Below are positions 42,370 through 50,683 of a DNA stretch of 64,000 nt, piece by piece. Origin of the DNA: Eubacteriales bacterium (lineage in GTDB: Bacteria; Bacillota; Clostridia; Christensenellales; CAG-138); NCBI GenBank assembly GCA_021373115.1, contig JAJFTI010000006.1:1-64000 (forward strand), in the 5' to 3' direction. The notes beneath the pieces were generated by a model. The model searched no databases, was not told the origin of the DNA, and worked only from the letters and a program-made list of their open reading frames with translations. Position 1 is the first letter of the stretch. The number at the start of each line of letters is the position of its first letter. A program made the position numbers and the translations under genes.

Positions 42370-43218
42370 TTGAGCAACATACAGGAGAACCTATTCGGAC
42401 TCTATGAAAAGGCTCTGCCGAAGCACCTGAGCTGGGAAGAACGTCTGGCCGTTTCGAAAGACGCGGGATTCGATTTTGTGGAGATCAGCATCGACGAAAC
42501 GGATGAACGGATTGGACGTCTTTCCTGGAGCAAGAGCGAGCGCACAAGACTGATGGAAACCATCCATCGGGCGGGTATGCCGATTTTGACCATGTGCCTG
42601 AGCGCGAACCGGCGTTACCCAATTGGCAGCGAGCAGGAGGAGATTCGGAGCAGAGGCGTTCAATTGATTCTTAACGCGGTCGATTTTGCGGTTGACTGTG
42701 GTATCCGGGTAATTCAGCTTGCCGGTTACGACGAATACGCAAACCCGAGCACGGAGGTTACGATTCGGAACTTTTCCGATTCCCTGACGCTTTGCGCGCG
42801 CTATGCGCAGGAAAAAGCGGTTATGCTCGCGTTTGAGACCATGGAAAACGATCTGATGGATTCCATTCAAAAAGCGAAAGAATATGTCGATTCCATCCGG
42901 TCACCCTGGCTGAAAATCTATCCGGATCTGGGAAATCTTTGCGCAACCGGTCACGATGTGGAAAGCGAATTTCGATATGGAATGCAAGATATCGTTGCAA
43001 TCCATCTCAAGGATACGCTGCCGGGCATTGTACGGGATATTGCATTCGGGGAAGGGAACGTGGACTTTGTTTCGTTCTTCCGCCTCATGGAGCGGGAGCG
43101 GTACAGCGGCTTATATGTTGCCGAAATGTGGACGGATGAGACAAACGAATCCATCCGCGCCGCAAAGGAGGCGCGCGCGTTCCTTGCGGAAAAGCTCGCG
43201 TACGCCAGAGAACGCTAA
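42370..43218 (+). CDS. L-ribulose-5-phosphate 3-epimerase-like (UlaE/SgbU family)
   Basis: 282 residues, AP-endonuclease-2-like TIM barrel. GLYEKALPKHLSWEERLAVS and FDFVEISIDETDERI are the opening of UlaE/SgbU proteins, and metal ligands are visible in FETMEND, YPDLGNL, HLKDTLPG and AEMWTDE. It interconverts L-xylulose 5-phosphate and L-ribulose 5-phosphate in characterised relatives. The start is TTG 42370 with GGAGG eight bases upstream; an upstream in-frame codon overlaps the aldolase gene and lacks family similarity. Confidence 0.87.
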   Translation: MSNIQENLFGLYEKALPKHLSWEERLAVSKDAGFDFVEISIDETDERIGRLSWSKSERTRLMETIHRAGMPILTMCLSANRRYPIGSEQEEIRSRGVQLILNAVDFAVDCGIRVIQLAGYDEYANPSTEVTIRNFSDSLTLCARYAQEKAVMLAFETMENDLMDSIQKAKEYVDSIRSPWLKIYPDLGNLCATGHDVESEFRYGMQDIVAIHLKDTLPGIVRDIAFGEGNVDFVSFFRLMERERYSGLYVAEMWTDETNESIRAAKEARAFLAEKLAYARER

Positions 43219-43262
43219 ACGCGCGGCAAGGGCCGAAGAGAGCATTACAGCAGGAGGGTATT

Positions 43263-43772
43263 ATGAAAAAAACGGGAATTCGACGCCTTTCGAAGGAGAG
43301 CTTTGAGAAGTACGGTTCCTATGCCAGCATTCTGGAACCGAGCGGCGAAGCATTCGGCGAAGAGCCGGTTTTGTTTTACCGGGACATGGTGCAGCAGAGC
43401 TTGGGGTACGCAACAAACGCGTCGTATTCCACCTGCGTTGTGAGCCAAAGGCCCTGGGTGATTACGAATTCGGAAGTGCATGATTTTTGCCATGAGACGA
43501 TTCTTTGCCTCGATGGCGATTACCTGATGCACGTTGCTCCGGCGACGTCTGAAAAACAGATTCCGGCGGATCGGATTGAAGTATTCCTCATTCCAAAAGG
43601 CACGCTGGTCAACGTGAAAGCGGGCGTCTGGCACCAGGCGGGCTTTCCATACCAGTGCGACCGGGTCCATATCCTCTGCGTCCTGCCGGAGCGGACCTAT
43701 CAGCGGGACTGCTACTGTTTCGACCTGCCAAAGAAGGATCAGATTGAGGTTTCGGCGGAACTTATCGACTGA
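43263..43772 (+). CDS. Cupin-fold protein (ureidoglycolate-lyase-like)
   Basis: 169 residues with a single cupin barrel. HETILCLDGDYLMHVAP, VFLIPKGTLVNVKAGVWHQA and a final aromatic-rich strand resemble the ureidoglycolate lyase/DUF4867 group. The histidines in EVHDFCHE and VWHQ could bind a metal. In a sugar cluster an isomerase or mutarotase-like role is possible, but no specific function can be assigned. It is the last gene before a terminator (43859-43905); AGGAGG lies before ATG 43263. Confidence 0.65.
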   Translation: MKKTGIRRLSKESFEKYGSYASILEPSGEAFGEEPVLFYRDMVQQSLGYATNASYSTCVVSQRPWVITNSEVHDFCHETILCLDGDYLMHVAPATSEKQIPADRIEVFLIPKGTLVNVKAGVWHQAGFPYQCDRVHILCVLPERTYQRDCYCFDLPKKDQIEVSAELID

Positions 43773-43802
43773 TGGAGCTGTCCGGCTGGCGTACGGTCGG
43801 AA

Positions 43803-43831
43803 TTGATTTGTTTCTTCGCTCCATGTATGAT
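43803..43831 (+). promoter_or_regulatory. Promoter upstream of the kinase gene
   Basis: TTGATT, 17-base spacer, TATGAT. It precedes the terminator hairpin at 43859-43905, so a transcript started here must pass that hairpin to reach the kinase. Confidence 0.6.
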
Positions 43832-43858
43832 AACAATACACAAGGCGCATTGCCGGCG

Positions 43859-43905
43859 AACGGGGTCGTTTGGTCCGGCTAATGCAAGAACGACCCGTTT
43901 TTATT
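43859..43905 (+). terminator. Terminator or attenuator before the kinase gene
   Basis: AACGGGGTCGTT pairs with AACGACCCGTT (one bulge) with an 18-base loop and a TTTTTATT tail. Confidence 0.7.
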
Positions 43906-43942
43906 TGCGGACTCGAGAGCTCAACAAACGGGAGGGGACCGA

Positions 43943-45487
43943 ATGGGACGGAAGTATCTGCTCGGGCTGGATAACGGCGGCACGGTGACAAAGGCCGCGC
44001 TGTATGGCACGGACGGTGAAGAGATTGCGGTATGCGGAATGCAGGTGAAACCGATTATGGAGAGAGTCGGTTTTGTCGAGCGCGATATGGAAGCGCTCTG
44101 GGCAGCGAATACGAAAACAATAAGGGACGTCGTTCAGAAGGCGGCGGTCGATCCAATGGATATTATCGGCGTTGCGGTTTCAGGACATGGCTGCGGCGCT
44201 TATTTTGTAGATGGGAACGGCAGGCCGGCGGGCAACGGCGTCCTTTCGACGGATACCAGGGCAAAGGAATACGTGGAACGCTGGAACGCCGACGGAACGT
44301 ATGAACAGCTTCTTCCAATGACCATGCAGATCATCTGGGCGGGGCAGACGCTGCCGATCGTCGCCTGGTATCAGGATGAGAAACCGCAGGTGCTGGAAAG
44401 CGCCAGATGGGTTCTGTCCTGCAAGGATTACATTCGATTTTGCCTGACGGGAGAGGCGTATACGGAGCTGACCGACGTTTCGGTTGCAAACGGCATCAAC
44501 CTGAATACAATCGGTTATGACGACGCGATTTTCGACGCGTTTGGCATAAAACAATATAAACGGCTGTTCGCGCCGCTGCGAAAATGCACGGATCTCTGCG
44601 GCAGGGTAACGGAGAAAGCCGCGCGGGAAACGGGGCTGGCCGAGGGAACGCCGGTTGCGGGCGGGCTTTGCGACGTTGCGGCCTGCTGCATTGGCACGGG
44701 GGTCACTTCGCCTGAAAAAATGTGCATGGTGGCGGGCACCTGGAGCATCAACGAGTTCATTTCGGATCGGCCGATCATTTCAAAAGAACTCTTTCAAACC
44801 GCGCTGTACTGCATGGACGATTACTGGATGATTCTGGAAAACAGCATGACGTCCGCAAGCAACCTTGAATGGTTTATAAAAAACCTTATGGCAGAGGAAA
44901 AAATCCGGGAAGAACAGCTTGGAAGCAGCATTTTCACCTTGACCGACCGCATGGTTTCTTTGATTCGGCCGGAGGATTGCCCGGTGATGTTTCTGCCGTT
45001 TTTGTTTGGCACGAATGTGAACGCGGACGCCAAGGCATGCTTTTTAGGCATCAGCGGGCTGCACACCAAGGCGCACATGCTTCGCGCGGTCTACGAGGGC
45101 GTGGCGTTTTCCCACCGTACGCATATGGAAAATCTGCTGCGCTTTCGCGGGCGCCCGACCAGCATCCGCATTTCCGGAGGGGCGGCGCGTTCGTGCGTTT
45201 GGGTTCAGATTTTTGCGGACGTATTCCAAATTCCCGTCGAGGTTTCCGCCGCGTCGGAGTTGGGGGCGATGGGCGCCGCCATGTGCGCGGGGATTGCAAC
45301 GGGCGCATACGAGGATTTCTATGGCGCGGTTGAGACTTTTGCTAAGGTAAGCTACACCTGCTCGCCAAATCCGGACAAAAAGCAGATTTATGACGATAAA
45401 TTCAAACTTTATCAAAAGCTGAGCATCCAACTGGACAGCACCTGGAAGGAATGGAAAACCGTTTTCAAAAATAGTAAATTGTGGTAA
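43943..45487 (+). CDS. lyxK: FGGY-family carbohydrate kinase, L-xylulokinase-like
   Basis: 514 residues, two-lobed FGGY kinase. The phosphate-1 motif LGLDNGGTVTKAALYG, the sugar-binding LSTDTRAKEYVERW, the catalytic region GGLCDVAACCIGTG and the C-terminal adenosine motif ISGGAARSCVWVQIFADV are intact. Internal blocks (GVAVSGHGCGAYFVD, SNLEWF, FLPFLFGTN, YEGVAFSHRTHMENL) track bacterial L-xylulose kinases (LyxK). It would yield L-xylulose 5-phosphate, the substrate of the UlaE-like epimerase encoded upstream. ATG 43943 follows GGGAGGGG. Other ketoses remain possible. Confidence 0.85.
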   Translation: MGRKYLLGLDNGGTVTKAALYGTDGEEIAVCGMQVKPIMERVGFVERDMEALWAANTKTIRDVVQKAAVDPMDIIGVAVSGHGCGAYFVDGNGRPAGNGVLSTDTRAKEYVERWNADGTYEQLLPMTMQIIWAGQTLPIVAWYQDEKPQVLESARWVLSCKDYIRFCLTGEAYTELTDVSVANGINLNTIGYDDAIFDAFGIKQYKRLFAPLRKCTDLCGRVTEKAARETGLAEGTPVAGGLCDVAACCIGTGVTSPEKMCMVAGTWSINEFISDRPIISKELFQTALYCMDDYWMILENSMTSASNLEWFIKNLMAEEKIREEQLGSSIFTLTDRMVSLIRPEDCPVMFLPFLFGTNVNADAKACFLGISGLHTKAHMLRAVYEGVAFSHRTHMENLLRFRGRPTSIRISGGAARSCVWVQIFADVFQIPVEVSAASELGAMGAAMCAGIATGAYEDFYGAVETFAKVSYTCSPNPDKKQIYDDKFKLYQKLSIQLDSTWKEWKTVFKNSKLW

Positions 45488-45525
45488 GATATGCCAATAT
45501 TGAATCTTTTTACTGAAGGTGCCGA

Positions 45526-46479
45526 ATGGAATCTCGATATGATATGCAAATGATGGTACATGTTGCAAAGATGTACTATATGGAAGGGCTTACGCAGCAG
45601 AGCATTGCGAAAGAGCTGGGTATCTCCCGATCATATATCTCCATGATTCTGTCCGAAGCAAGGGAATTGGGCATTGTAGAGATCAATATTAAAAATCCGC
45701 TTGCGAGCAACGAGGAGCTGGCGAGTGAACTGTCGCGCGCGTTTGGCATTTCCAATTGCTACGTAACGCCGACGGTGGTCACCGCGCTGACGCCGCTGAC
45801 CAAAATCCTCGCGGCGCAGGGCGCCATTGTCGCGGAAAAGCTGATTGAAAACCATTCGACGGTCGGGGTTGCCTGGGGCATGACCTGCTATGAATTTATG
45901 AAGGCCTTTTCGAATAATACGGGGCTGTTCGATGTAAACGTGGTTCCGCTGATCGGGGGATCGCACCATCTTTCCTCGGAGTATCAGCTCAACGAAATGG
46001 TGCGTTTGTTTGCCGAAAAGCTCAGAGGCACCCCGTCGTTCATCTATGCGCCCGCGCTGGCGGAATCCATTGAGGATAAAGCGCTGCATCTGAAAAGCCA
46101 GTATATGCAGTCCATCGTCGAGAAGTGGCGCAGGATTGACGTAGCGATTGTTGGCGTTGGATCGCCGCCGGAATATTACAGCGATAAGAGCCAGTTTGAC
46201 CCGGTTGCGCTGCATCAGTCCTACGAAAGCAATCCGGAAAAGACGGTCGGCGACATCGGAGCCCGGCGTTTCAACATCCAGGGGCAATTCCTGAAGAACG
46301 ATTACAACGACCGCATCATGGGCATCGACGAAGAAAGCCTCAAGAGCGCGAAGAACGTGCTGAGCATCGCGGCCGGGCATCATAAGGTTCTTTCCATCAT
46401 CGGCGCGCTGCGGCTGAACATCATTACCCATTTTGTAACCGATGAGAACACGGCAAAAACGATTTTATCCCTGGTATAA
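45526..46479 (+). CDS. SorC-family sugar-binding transcriptional regulator 1
   Basis: 317 residues. An N-terminal winged helix (about 8-55, AKMYYMEGLTQQSIAKELGI, then SRSYISMILSEAREL) and a C-terminal sugar-phosphate-binding domain (VGVAWGMTCYEFM, VVPLIGG, DVAIVGVGSPP, then GHHKVLSIIGALRLNIITHF). Ligands in the family are phosphorylated sugars. It is the last gene of the transporter/kinase side and converges with the second SorC gene. It is a candidate for binding the TGACAAATGTCA sites at 36173-36549. Confidence 0.88.
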   Translation: MESRYDMQMMVHVAKMYYMEGLTQQSIAKELGISRSYISMILSEARELGIVEINIKNPLASNEELASELSRAFGISNCYVTPTVVTALTPLTKILAAQGAIVAEKLIENHSTVGVAWGMTCYEFMKAFSNNTGLFDVNVVPLIGGSHHLSSEYQLNEMVRLFAEKLRGTPSFIYAPALAESIEDKALHLKSQYMQSIVEKWRRIDVAIVGVGSPPEYYSDKSQFDPVALHQSYESNPEKTVGDIGARRFNIQGQFLKNDYNDRIMGIDEESLKSAKNVLSIAAGHHKVLSIIGALRLNIITHFVTDENTAKTILSLV

Positions 46480-46495
46480 ACGATTTAAACACAGA

Positions 46496-46526
46496 GGAAC
46501 CGCGGCATACGCCGCGGTTCCTTTTG
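46496..46526. terminator. Bidirectional terminator between the two SorC genes
   Basis: A GGAACCGCGGC/GCCGCGGTTCC stem with a short ATAC loop and TTTTGCG tail, between convergent genes. Confidence 0.82.
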
Positions 46527-46535
46527 CGTTGCGTT

Positions 46536-47489
46536 TTATTTTTCGCTCAGGATCGCAAGCGCCGCGCTTCGGTCGGTAATGAGCACGTCGATATACTTTC
46601 CCTTCAGCGCGCCGGTGATGATGTCCTTCTTCTCCTCGCCACAGGCAACGCCGATGACGGTTGGAATCCGCTTCAGATCGTCCAGCGAAGCGGAGATGAT
46701 CCGGTCCATCAGCGGTGTTTCGCAGCGATGCCCGTCAATATCGATATAGCGGCCGCAGATATCCCCGACGGCGCCTTCGTTGCGAAGCGACTGCGCGTCC
46801 TCCATGCTGATGTGGCCGGAGCGGAACTGCGCGCTGAGTTCCGGGCGTGTGGAACCGAGGCCGACGACGGCGACATTTGCACTCAAAAGCCGCTGAAAAT
46901 GCTCCTGAATGTGCGGCTCGTCCATAAGCAGATCCCGCAGAACCTTGCTTTTCACCATGAACGGTGCCTGCAGCAGGTAACTGTCCCCGTTAAATGCGCT
47001 TGCCAGCGTCAGCGCCAGGGCGTTTGCATCGGTATCGGTGGTTTTGTTGCCGATGCCGCCGAGCAGCTGAATGACATCGACCCGTTTATACGCGTTGTGT
47101 CGGATGTTCTTGACCACATAGCTCAGCGTGGTACCCCAGGCGATCGCCAGCAGCGATCCGTTTTCCAAAAACGATTCCAGATAAATCGCTGCGGCGGCGC
47201 CGACGTTTTGCTTGCTTTCCTCTAGATTATGGCTGCTGGGCGCGACAATGACATGCCGGATGCCGAACCGGTCCTCGATTCGTTTGGCAAGCTCGATTCC
47301 GAAAGAGGAGATATCGTCGATTCGAATCTGGACGATGCCGGAGGAAATGGAGGTTTTCAGCAAACGGGAAACCGTCGGGCGCGAAACATGCACCTCATGG
47401 GCGATCTCTTCCTGTGAGCGGCCTTCCAGATAATACAGTTTGGCGACCTTGATCAGCAGGTCGCGCTTTTCATCCAGCGGTTGCGACAT
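46536..47489 (-). CDS. SorC-family sugar-binding transcriptional regulator 2
   Basis: 317 residues from ATG 47489, with AGAGGTGATT upstream; an in-frame extension to 47621 covers the promoter and is rejected. The HTH is AKLYYLEGRSQEEIAHEVHV, then SRPTVSRLLKTS; the effector domain has IAWGTTLSYVVKNI, DVIQLLGGIGN and TVIGVACGEEKKD. It is transcribed divergently from the BMC operon (rpe first) across 238 bases that hold palindromes, so it is the best candidate for the BMC-operon regulator. Confidence 0.9.
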   Translation of the reverse strand: MSQPLDEKRDLLIKVAKLYYLEGRSQEEIAHEVHVSRPTVSRLLKTSISSGIVQIRIDDISSFGIELAKRIEDRFGIRHVIVAPSSHNLEESKQNVGAAAAIYLESFLENGSLLAIAWGTTLSYVVKNIRHNAYKRVDVIQLLGGIGNKTTDTDANALALTLASAFNGDSYLLQAPFMVKSKVLRDLLMDEPHIQEHFQRLLSANVAVVGLGSTRPELSAQFRSGHISMEDAQSLRNEGAVGDICGRYIDIDGHRCETPLMDRIISASLDDLKRIPTVIGVACGEEKKDIITGALKGKYIDVLITDRSAALAILSEK

Positions 47490-47516
47490 AGAATCACCTC
47501 TTAAACAGATGATTTG

Positions 47517-47545
47517 AATATAAAACATCGTTTCGGCGTTGTCAA
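47517..47545 (-). promoter_or_regulatory. Promoter of SorC regulator 2
   Basis: TTGACA (47545-47540), 17-base spacer, TATATT (47522-47517) on the minus strand. Confidence 0.82.
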
Positions 47546-47601
47546 GCGATTCGGGATCATATGTGTGAAAAAGAAACAAAAAGTGAACGTAAAAACAGGT
47601 A

Positions 47602-47651
47602 ATATTCGAATATGAATTCATTATATCGGGTTTAGCATGAACGTATGTTCA
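47602..47651. promoter_or_regulatory. Palindromic sites between divergent SorC2 and BMC promoters
   Basis: ATATTCGAATAT (47602-47613) is a perfect 12-base palindrome; TGAAC/GTTCA with a 4-base centre lies at 47638-47651, just upstream of the BMC promoter -35. A related GATTTGAATATA overlaps the SorC2 -10. They are plausible operators; the cognate protein is inferred from position. Confidence 0.5.
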
Positions 47652-47667
47652 ATAAGGCCACAAAATA

Positions 47668-47696
47668 TTGACATTAAATTGAGACATGCCTATATT
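47668..47696 (+). promoter_or_regulatory. Promoter of the BMC operon
   Basis: TTGACA, 17-base spacer, TATATT, 31 bases before ATG 47728. No other strong promoter or terminator was seen until after 58961. Confidence 0.82.
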
Positions 47697-47727
47697 GATA
47701 ACAGAACGAAACGACGGGGTTACCAGC

Positions 47728-48372
47728 ATGAACAAGGTATCGGCATCCATTCTCTCCGCGAACTGGCTGCGGCTTGGAGAAGAGCTCCGGCGCGCGGAAG
47801 AAGCGGGCTGCGACTGTATTCACGTGGACGTGACGGACGGACATTTCGTTTCCAATCTTACGATGGGGATGGATATCACGCGTGCGGTATGCAAGGCAAC
47901 GAGCCTCCGCGTGGATGCACACCTGATGATTTCCGAACCCGGCCGGTTCATACCGGCGTTTGCCGATGCGGGCGCGGACTCGATCACCTTTCATGCCGAG
48001 GCCACCGCGCATCCGTTTGAACTGATCAAGGAGATCAAAAAGCGTGAAAAACTTGCCGGTGTGGCGCTCGACCCGGCAACGCCGGTAGAGGCGATCGAGC
48101 ATTATCTCGACCAGCTGGATTTGGTGCTGCTGGTTTCCGTTTGCGTTGGGTTCGGCGGGCAGAAATTCATCGGCGCGGTCGATGAAAAGATCCGTCGGCT
48201 TGCGAAGATGCGCCGGGACCGGAATCTGAATTTCGAAATTCAGGTGGACGGCGGCATCAACACCGAAAACGGTTCGCAGAAGCGCGCGCTCGGTGTGGAC
48301 AACCTTGTTGGCGGATCGATGATTTTTCTGGCGGAGGATATGAAAGAAACCGTCCGAAAGCTAAAAGCCTGA
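47728..48372 (+). CDS. rpe: Ribulose-phosphate 3-epimerase family protein
   Basis: 214 residues, TIM barrel. Family motifs: SASILSANWLRL, CIHVDVTDGHFV (metal-binding His/Asp; the usual M before DG is T), VDAHLMIS, and VDGGINTEN in place of the common VDGGI.. block. It would interconvert D-ribulose 5-phosphate and D-xylulose 5-phosphate, though allulose-6-phosphate epimerase is related. ATG 47728 is chosen because upstream in-frame codons lie in the promoter. It is the first gene of the BMC operon and lacks an encapsulation helix, so it is likely cytosolic, feeding substrate. Confidence 0.85.
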   Translation: MNKVSASILSANWLRLGEELRRAEEAGCDCIHVDVTDGHFVSNLTMGMDITRAVCKATSLRVDAHLMISEPGRFIPAFADAGADSITFHAEATAHPFELIKEIKKREKLAGVALDPATPVEAIEHYLDQLDLVLLVSVCVGFGGQKFIGAVDEKIRRLAKMRRDRNLNFEIQVDGGINTENGSQKRALGVDNLVGGSMIFLAEDMKETVRKLKA

Positions 48373-48450
48373 GTCGGGGACTTTAAAACAGCCGTTCATG
48401 AAATTCAATATAAAAAAGTAAAAGAATGATCGTAAGCAGGAGGAACCAAT

Positions 48451-49239
48451 ATGAGTCTCACGAGTGATCGAATTCAGGGCAAGGTATGCGTCGTGACCGG
48501 CGCGGCAAAGAGCATCGGGTTTGCAATCGCGGAAAAATACGCCCAGTCGGGCGCGAAGGTCGTTCTGATCGACATCGACCCGCTTGTGGAAACCTCCGCC
48601 AAATCGCTGGCGGACAAGGGCTACACCGCGAAGAGCTATGTGCTCAACATTACCAACCGGGACGCCGTACTGAAATGCTTCGAGGACATCGTAGCGACCT
48701 ATGGCGATATTTACGCGCTGGTCAACAATGCCGGCGTCGTGGACACGCGTCCGTTTGAAGAGAACGACGAAGCGATTCTGGACAAGATGTTTAAGGTGAA
48801 CGTCTATGGAACGACCTACTGCATGCAGGGCGCGCTGCCGAGCATGAAAAAGAACAAGCAGGGGAAAATCATCAACTTCGCGTCCAAGTCCGGCAAGACC
48901 GGCTCCGCGCTGATGGGTCCCTACAGCGCGGCGAAGGGCGCCGTGATCGTGCTGACCCAGGCGCTCGCGTTTGAATATGCCAACGACAACCTCAACATCA
49001 ACGCCGTTTGCCCCGGCATTACGGATGCGACGGGCGTTTGGTCCTCCGTCAGCAAGGGATATGTGGAGAACATGAAGATGGAGCGCGAGGAGATCGTAAA
49101 GAAGTTTACCGCCAAGGTTCCGCTTGGCCGCCTGACGGACATTCAGGACGTGGTCGAGTTCGTATTTTTCCTGACCGTTTCCGCGGATTACTGCACGGGT
49201 CAGGCGTTCAACATCACCGGCGGACGGGAAATGCACTAA
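48451..49239 (+). CDS. SDR-family sugar(-phosphate) dehydrogenase 1
   Basis: 262 residues, classical SDR. TGAAKSIG cofactor motif, LVNNAGVVD, catalytic S in INFASKSG and YSAAKGA (Tyr/Lys), and a C-terminal TGQAFNITGG that is common in sorbitol-6-phosphate or glucose dehydrogenases. It probably interconverts a keto and hydroxy group on a sugar (phosphate) with NAD(P). AGGAGG lies before ATG 48451. It is a distinct paralogue of the two other SDRs in the operon. Confidence 0.87.
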   Translation: MSLTSDRIQGKVCVVTGAAKSIGFAIAEKYAQSGAKVVLIDIDPLVETSAKSLADKGYTAKSYVLNITNRDAVLKCFEDIVATYGDIYALVNNAGVVDTRPFEENDEAILDKMFKVNVYGTTYCMQGALPSMKKNKQGKIINFASKSGKTGSALMGPYSAAKGAVIVLTQALAFEYANDNLNINAVCPGITDATGVWSSVSKGYVENMKMEREEIVKKFTAKVPLGRLTDIQDVVEFVFFLTVSADYCTGQAFNITGGREMH

Positions 49240-49266
49240 GAATCTGGGAAACGGAGGAGTACGGTT

Positions 49267-50031
49267 ATGGATCTGAATCTGAAAGGAAAAACCGCGATCG
49301 TCACCGGCGGAACGACCGGTCTGGGCGCGGGCATCTGCGACGTGCTGGCCGAAGAGGGGATGAACGTCATCGCCAATTACCTGTTCGACGAGGAAGGTTC
49401 CATCCGCTTTGCGAAGGAACTGGGTGAAAAATACGGCACCAAGTGCGTCGCCATGTACGGGGACATCTCCAAGGCGGAGGACATTGACCGCGTTTTTGAA
49501 CAGGCGGAACAGGAATTCGGCCATGTGGATGTGCTTGTCAACAACGCGGGTATCTGGCCGACCACGCCGATTGAGAAGATGTCCGACGACGAATGGAAAA
49601 AGGTCATCGATATCGACCTCAACGGTACCTTCATGTTTTCCAAGCGCGCGGTGCTGCATTTCTTAAAACACGATGTCAAGGGACATATTGTGAGTATTTC
49701 GTCGAAGTCGGGATTCACCGTATCTTCGCCGGATCATGCGCATTACGTAGCGGCAAAAGGCGCCGTGAACATGATGACCAAGGCGCTGGCGCGAGAGTTC
49801 TCTTCGAAAGGGATCATCGTAAACGGCGTTGCGCCGGGTATGGTGCGCACTCCGCTGAACGAGGATAAACTGTCCCAGCCGGAGTGGCTGAAGTACTATG
49901 AGGACCGCATTCCGGTCGGCCGGGTTTCCACCGCGCGCGAAGTGGCCTATACGGTCGCCTTCCTCGCCTCGGAAAAGGGAATGTATGTTGCCGGAGCAAT
50001 TGTGGACGTTACGGGCGGAATGCTCATTTAA
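49267..50031 (+). CDS. SDR-family dehydrogenase 2
   Basis: 254 residues, classical SDR with TGGTTGLGAG (cofactor), LVNNAGIWP, SISSKSG and HYVAAKGAVNMM (Tyr-X3-Lys). The N-terminus MDLNLKGKTAIVTGG is nearly the same as in the SDR at 58200, so the two share recent ancestry or similar substrates. The substrate is unknown; a keto-sugar is likely from context. ATG 49267 has GGAGG upstream, 27 bases after the previous gene. Confidence 0.87.
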   Translation: MDLNLKGKTAIVTGGTTGLGAGICDVLAEEGMNVIANYLFDEEGSIRFAKELGEKYGTKCVAMYGDISKAEDIDRVFEQAEQEFGHVDVLVNNAGIWPTTPIEKMSDDEWKKVIDIDLNGTFMFSKRAVLHFLKHDVKGHIVSISSKSGFTVSSPDHAHYVAAKGAVNMMTKALAREFSSKGIIVNGVAPGMVRTPLNEDKLSQPEWLKYYEDRIPVGRVSTAREVAYTVAFLASEKGMYVAGAIVDVTGGMLI

Positions 50032-50070
50032 CACGAAAAAAGAGTGAAAACAATGACGGAGGAAATCAAA

Positions 50071-50343
50071 GTGGAAAAACAGGCATTGGGCATGGTGGAA
50101 ACCAAAGGGCTCGTCGCCGCGATTGAAGCGGCGGACGCAATGGTGAAGGCTGCCAACGTGCAGCTCGTGGGCAAGGAAAAGATCGGTTCCGGTCTCGTGA
50201 CCGTGATGGTTCGCGGCGACGTAGGCGCGGTCAAAGCCAGCGTGGATGCGGGCGCCGCGGCGGCGAAGCGCGTTGGCGAACTGTATTCGGTGCACGTCAT
50301 TCCGCGTCCGCACGAGGACGTGGAGAGCATTCTGCTCAAGTAA
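50071..50343 (+). CDS. BMC-H shell protein 1
   Basis: 90 residues, a single BMC domain (PduA/CcmK type) that forms hexamers tiling the shell facets. [20 protein letters not shown] and the pore loop [20 protein letters not shown] are canonical. GTG 50071 with GGAGG eight bases upstream is preferred; an earlier in-frame ATG (50053) would add a short unrelated N-terminus. It is about 93 percent identical to BMC-H 2 directly downstream (six or so substitutions), so the pair is a tandem duplication. Confidence 0.95.
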   Translation: MEKQALGMVETKGLVAAIEAADAMVKAANVQLVGKEKIGSGLVTVMVRGDVGAVKASVDAGAAAAKRVGELYSVHVIPRPHEDVESILLK

Positions 50344-50372
50344 TACTCGGACATTAGAATCGGAGGGAATCT

Positions 50373-50645
50373 ATGGAAAAGCAGGCGCTCGGTTTGGTGG
50401 AAACCAAAGGTTTGGTCGGCGCGATTGAAGCGGCCGACGCGATGGTGAAGGCTGCCAACGTGCAGCTTATCGGCAAGGAAAAGATCGGTTCCGGCCTCGT
50501 GACCGTCATGGTGCGCGGCGATGTCGGCGCGGTGAAGGCCAGCGTGGAAGCGGGCGCCGCGGCGGCGAAGCGCGTTGGCGAGCTGTACTCGGTGCATGTG
50601 ATTCCGCGGCCGCACGACGATGTGGAAGGGATTCTGCTCAAGTAA
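50373..50645 (+). CDS. BMC-H shell protein 2
   Basis: 90 residues, BMC domain nearly identical to the preceding protein. Differences include G for A near residue 16, I for V near 33 and D for E near 82. The pore motif KIGSG is unchanged, so pore selectivity should be the same. ATG 50373 has GGAGGG upstream. Confidence 0.95.
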   Translation: MEKQALGLVETKGLVGAIEAADAMVKAANVQLIGKEKIGSGLVTVMVRGDVGAVKASVEAGAAAAKRVGELYSVHVIPRPHDDVEGILLK

Positions 50646-50683
50646 GGAACCGGCCGCCGGTTGAACAGCAATAGGAGAAGAAT

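Noticed and set aside
36741..46479. Lsr (AI-2) uptake system reading of the two-permease transporter, FGGY kinase and SorC regulator
   Set aside because: The kinase matches L-xylulokinases better than LsrK, and no LsrF/LsrG homologue is encoded; the general layout is shared with other CUT2 sugar systems.
48361..49659. Antisense frame opposite the two SDR genes
   Set aside because: No domain or SD; explained as a shadow of the SDR genes.
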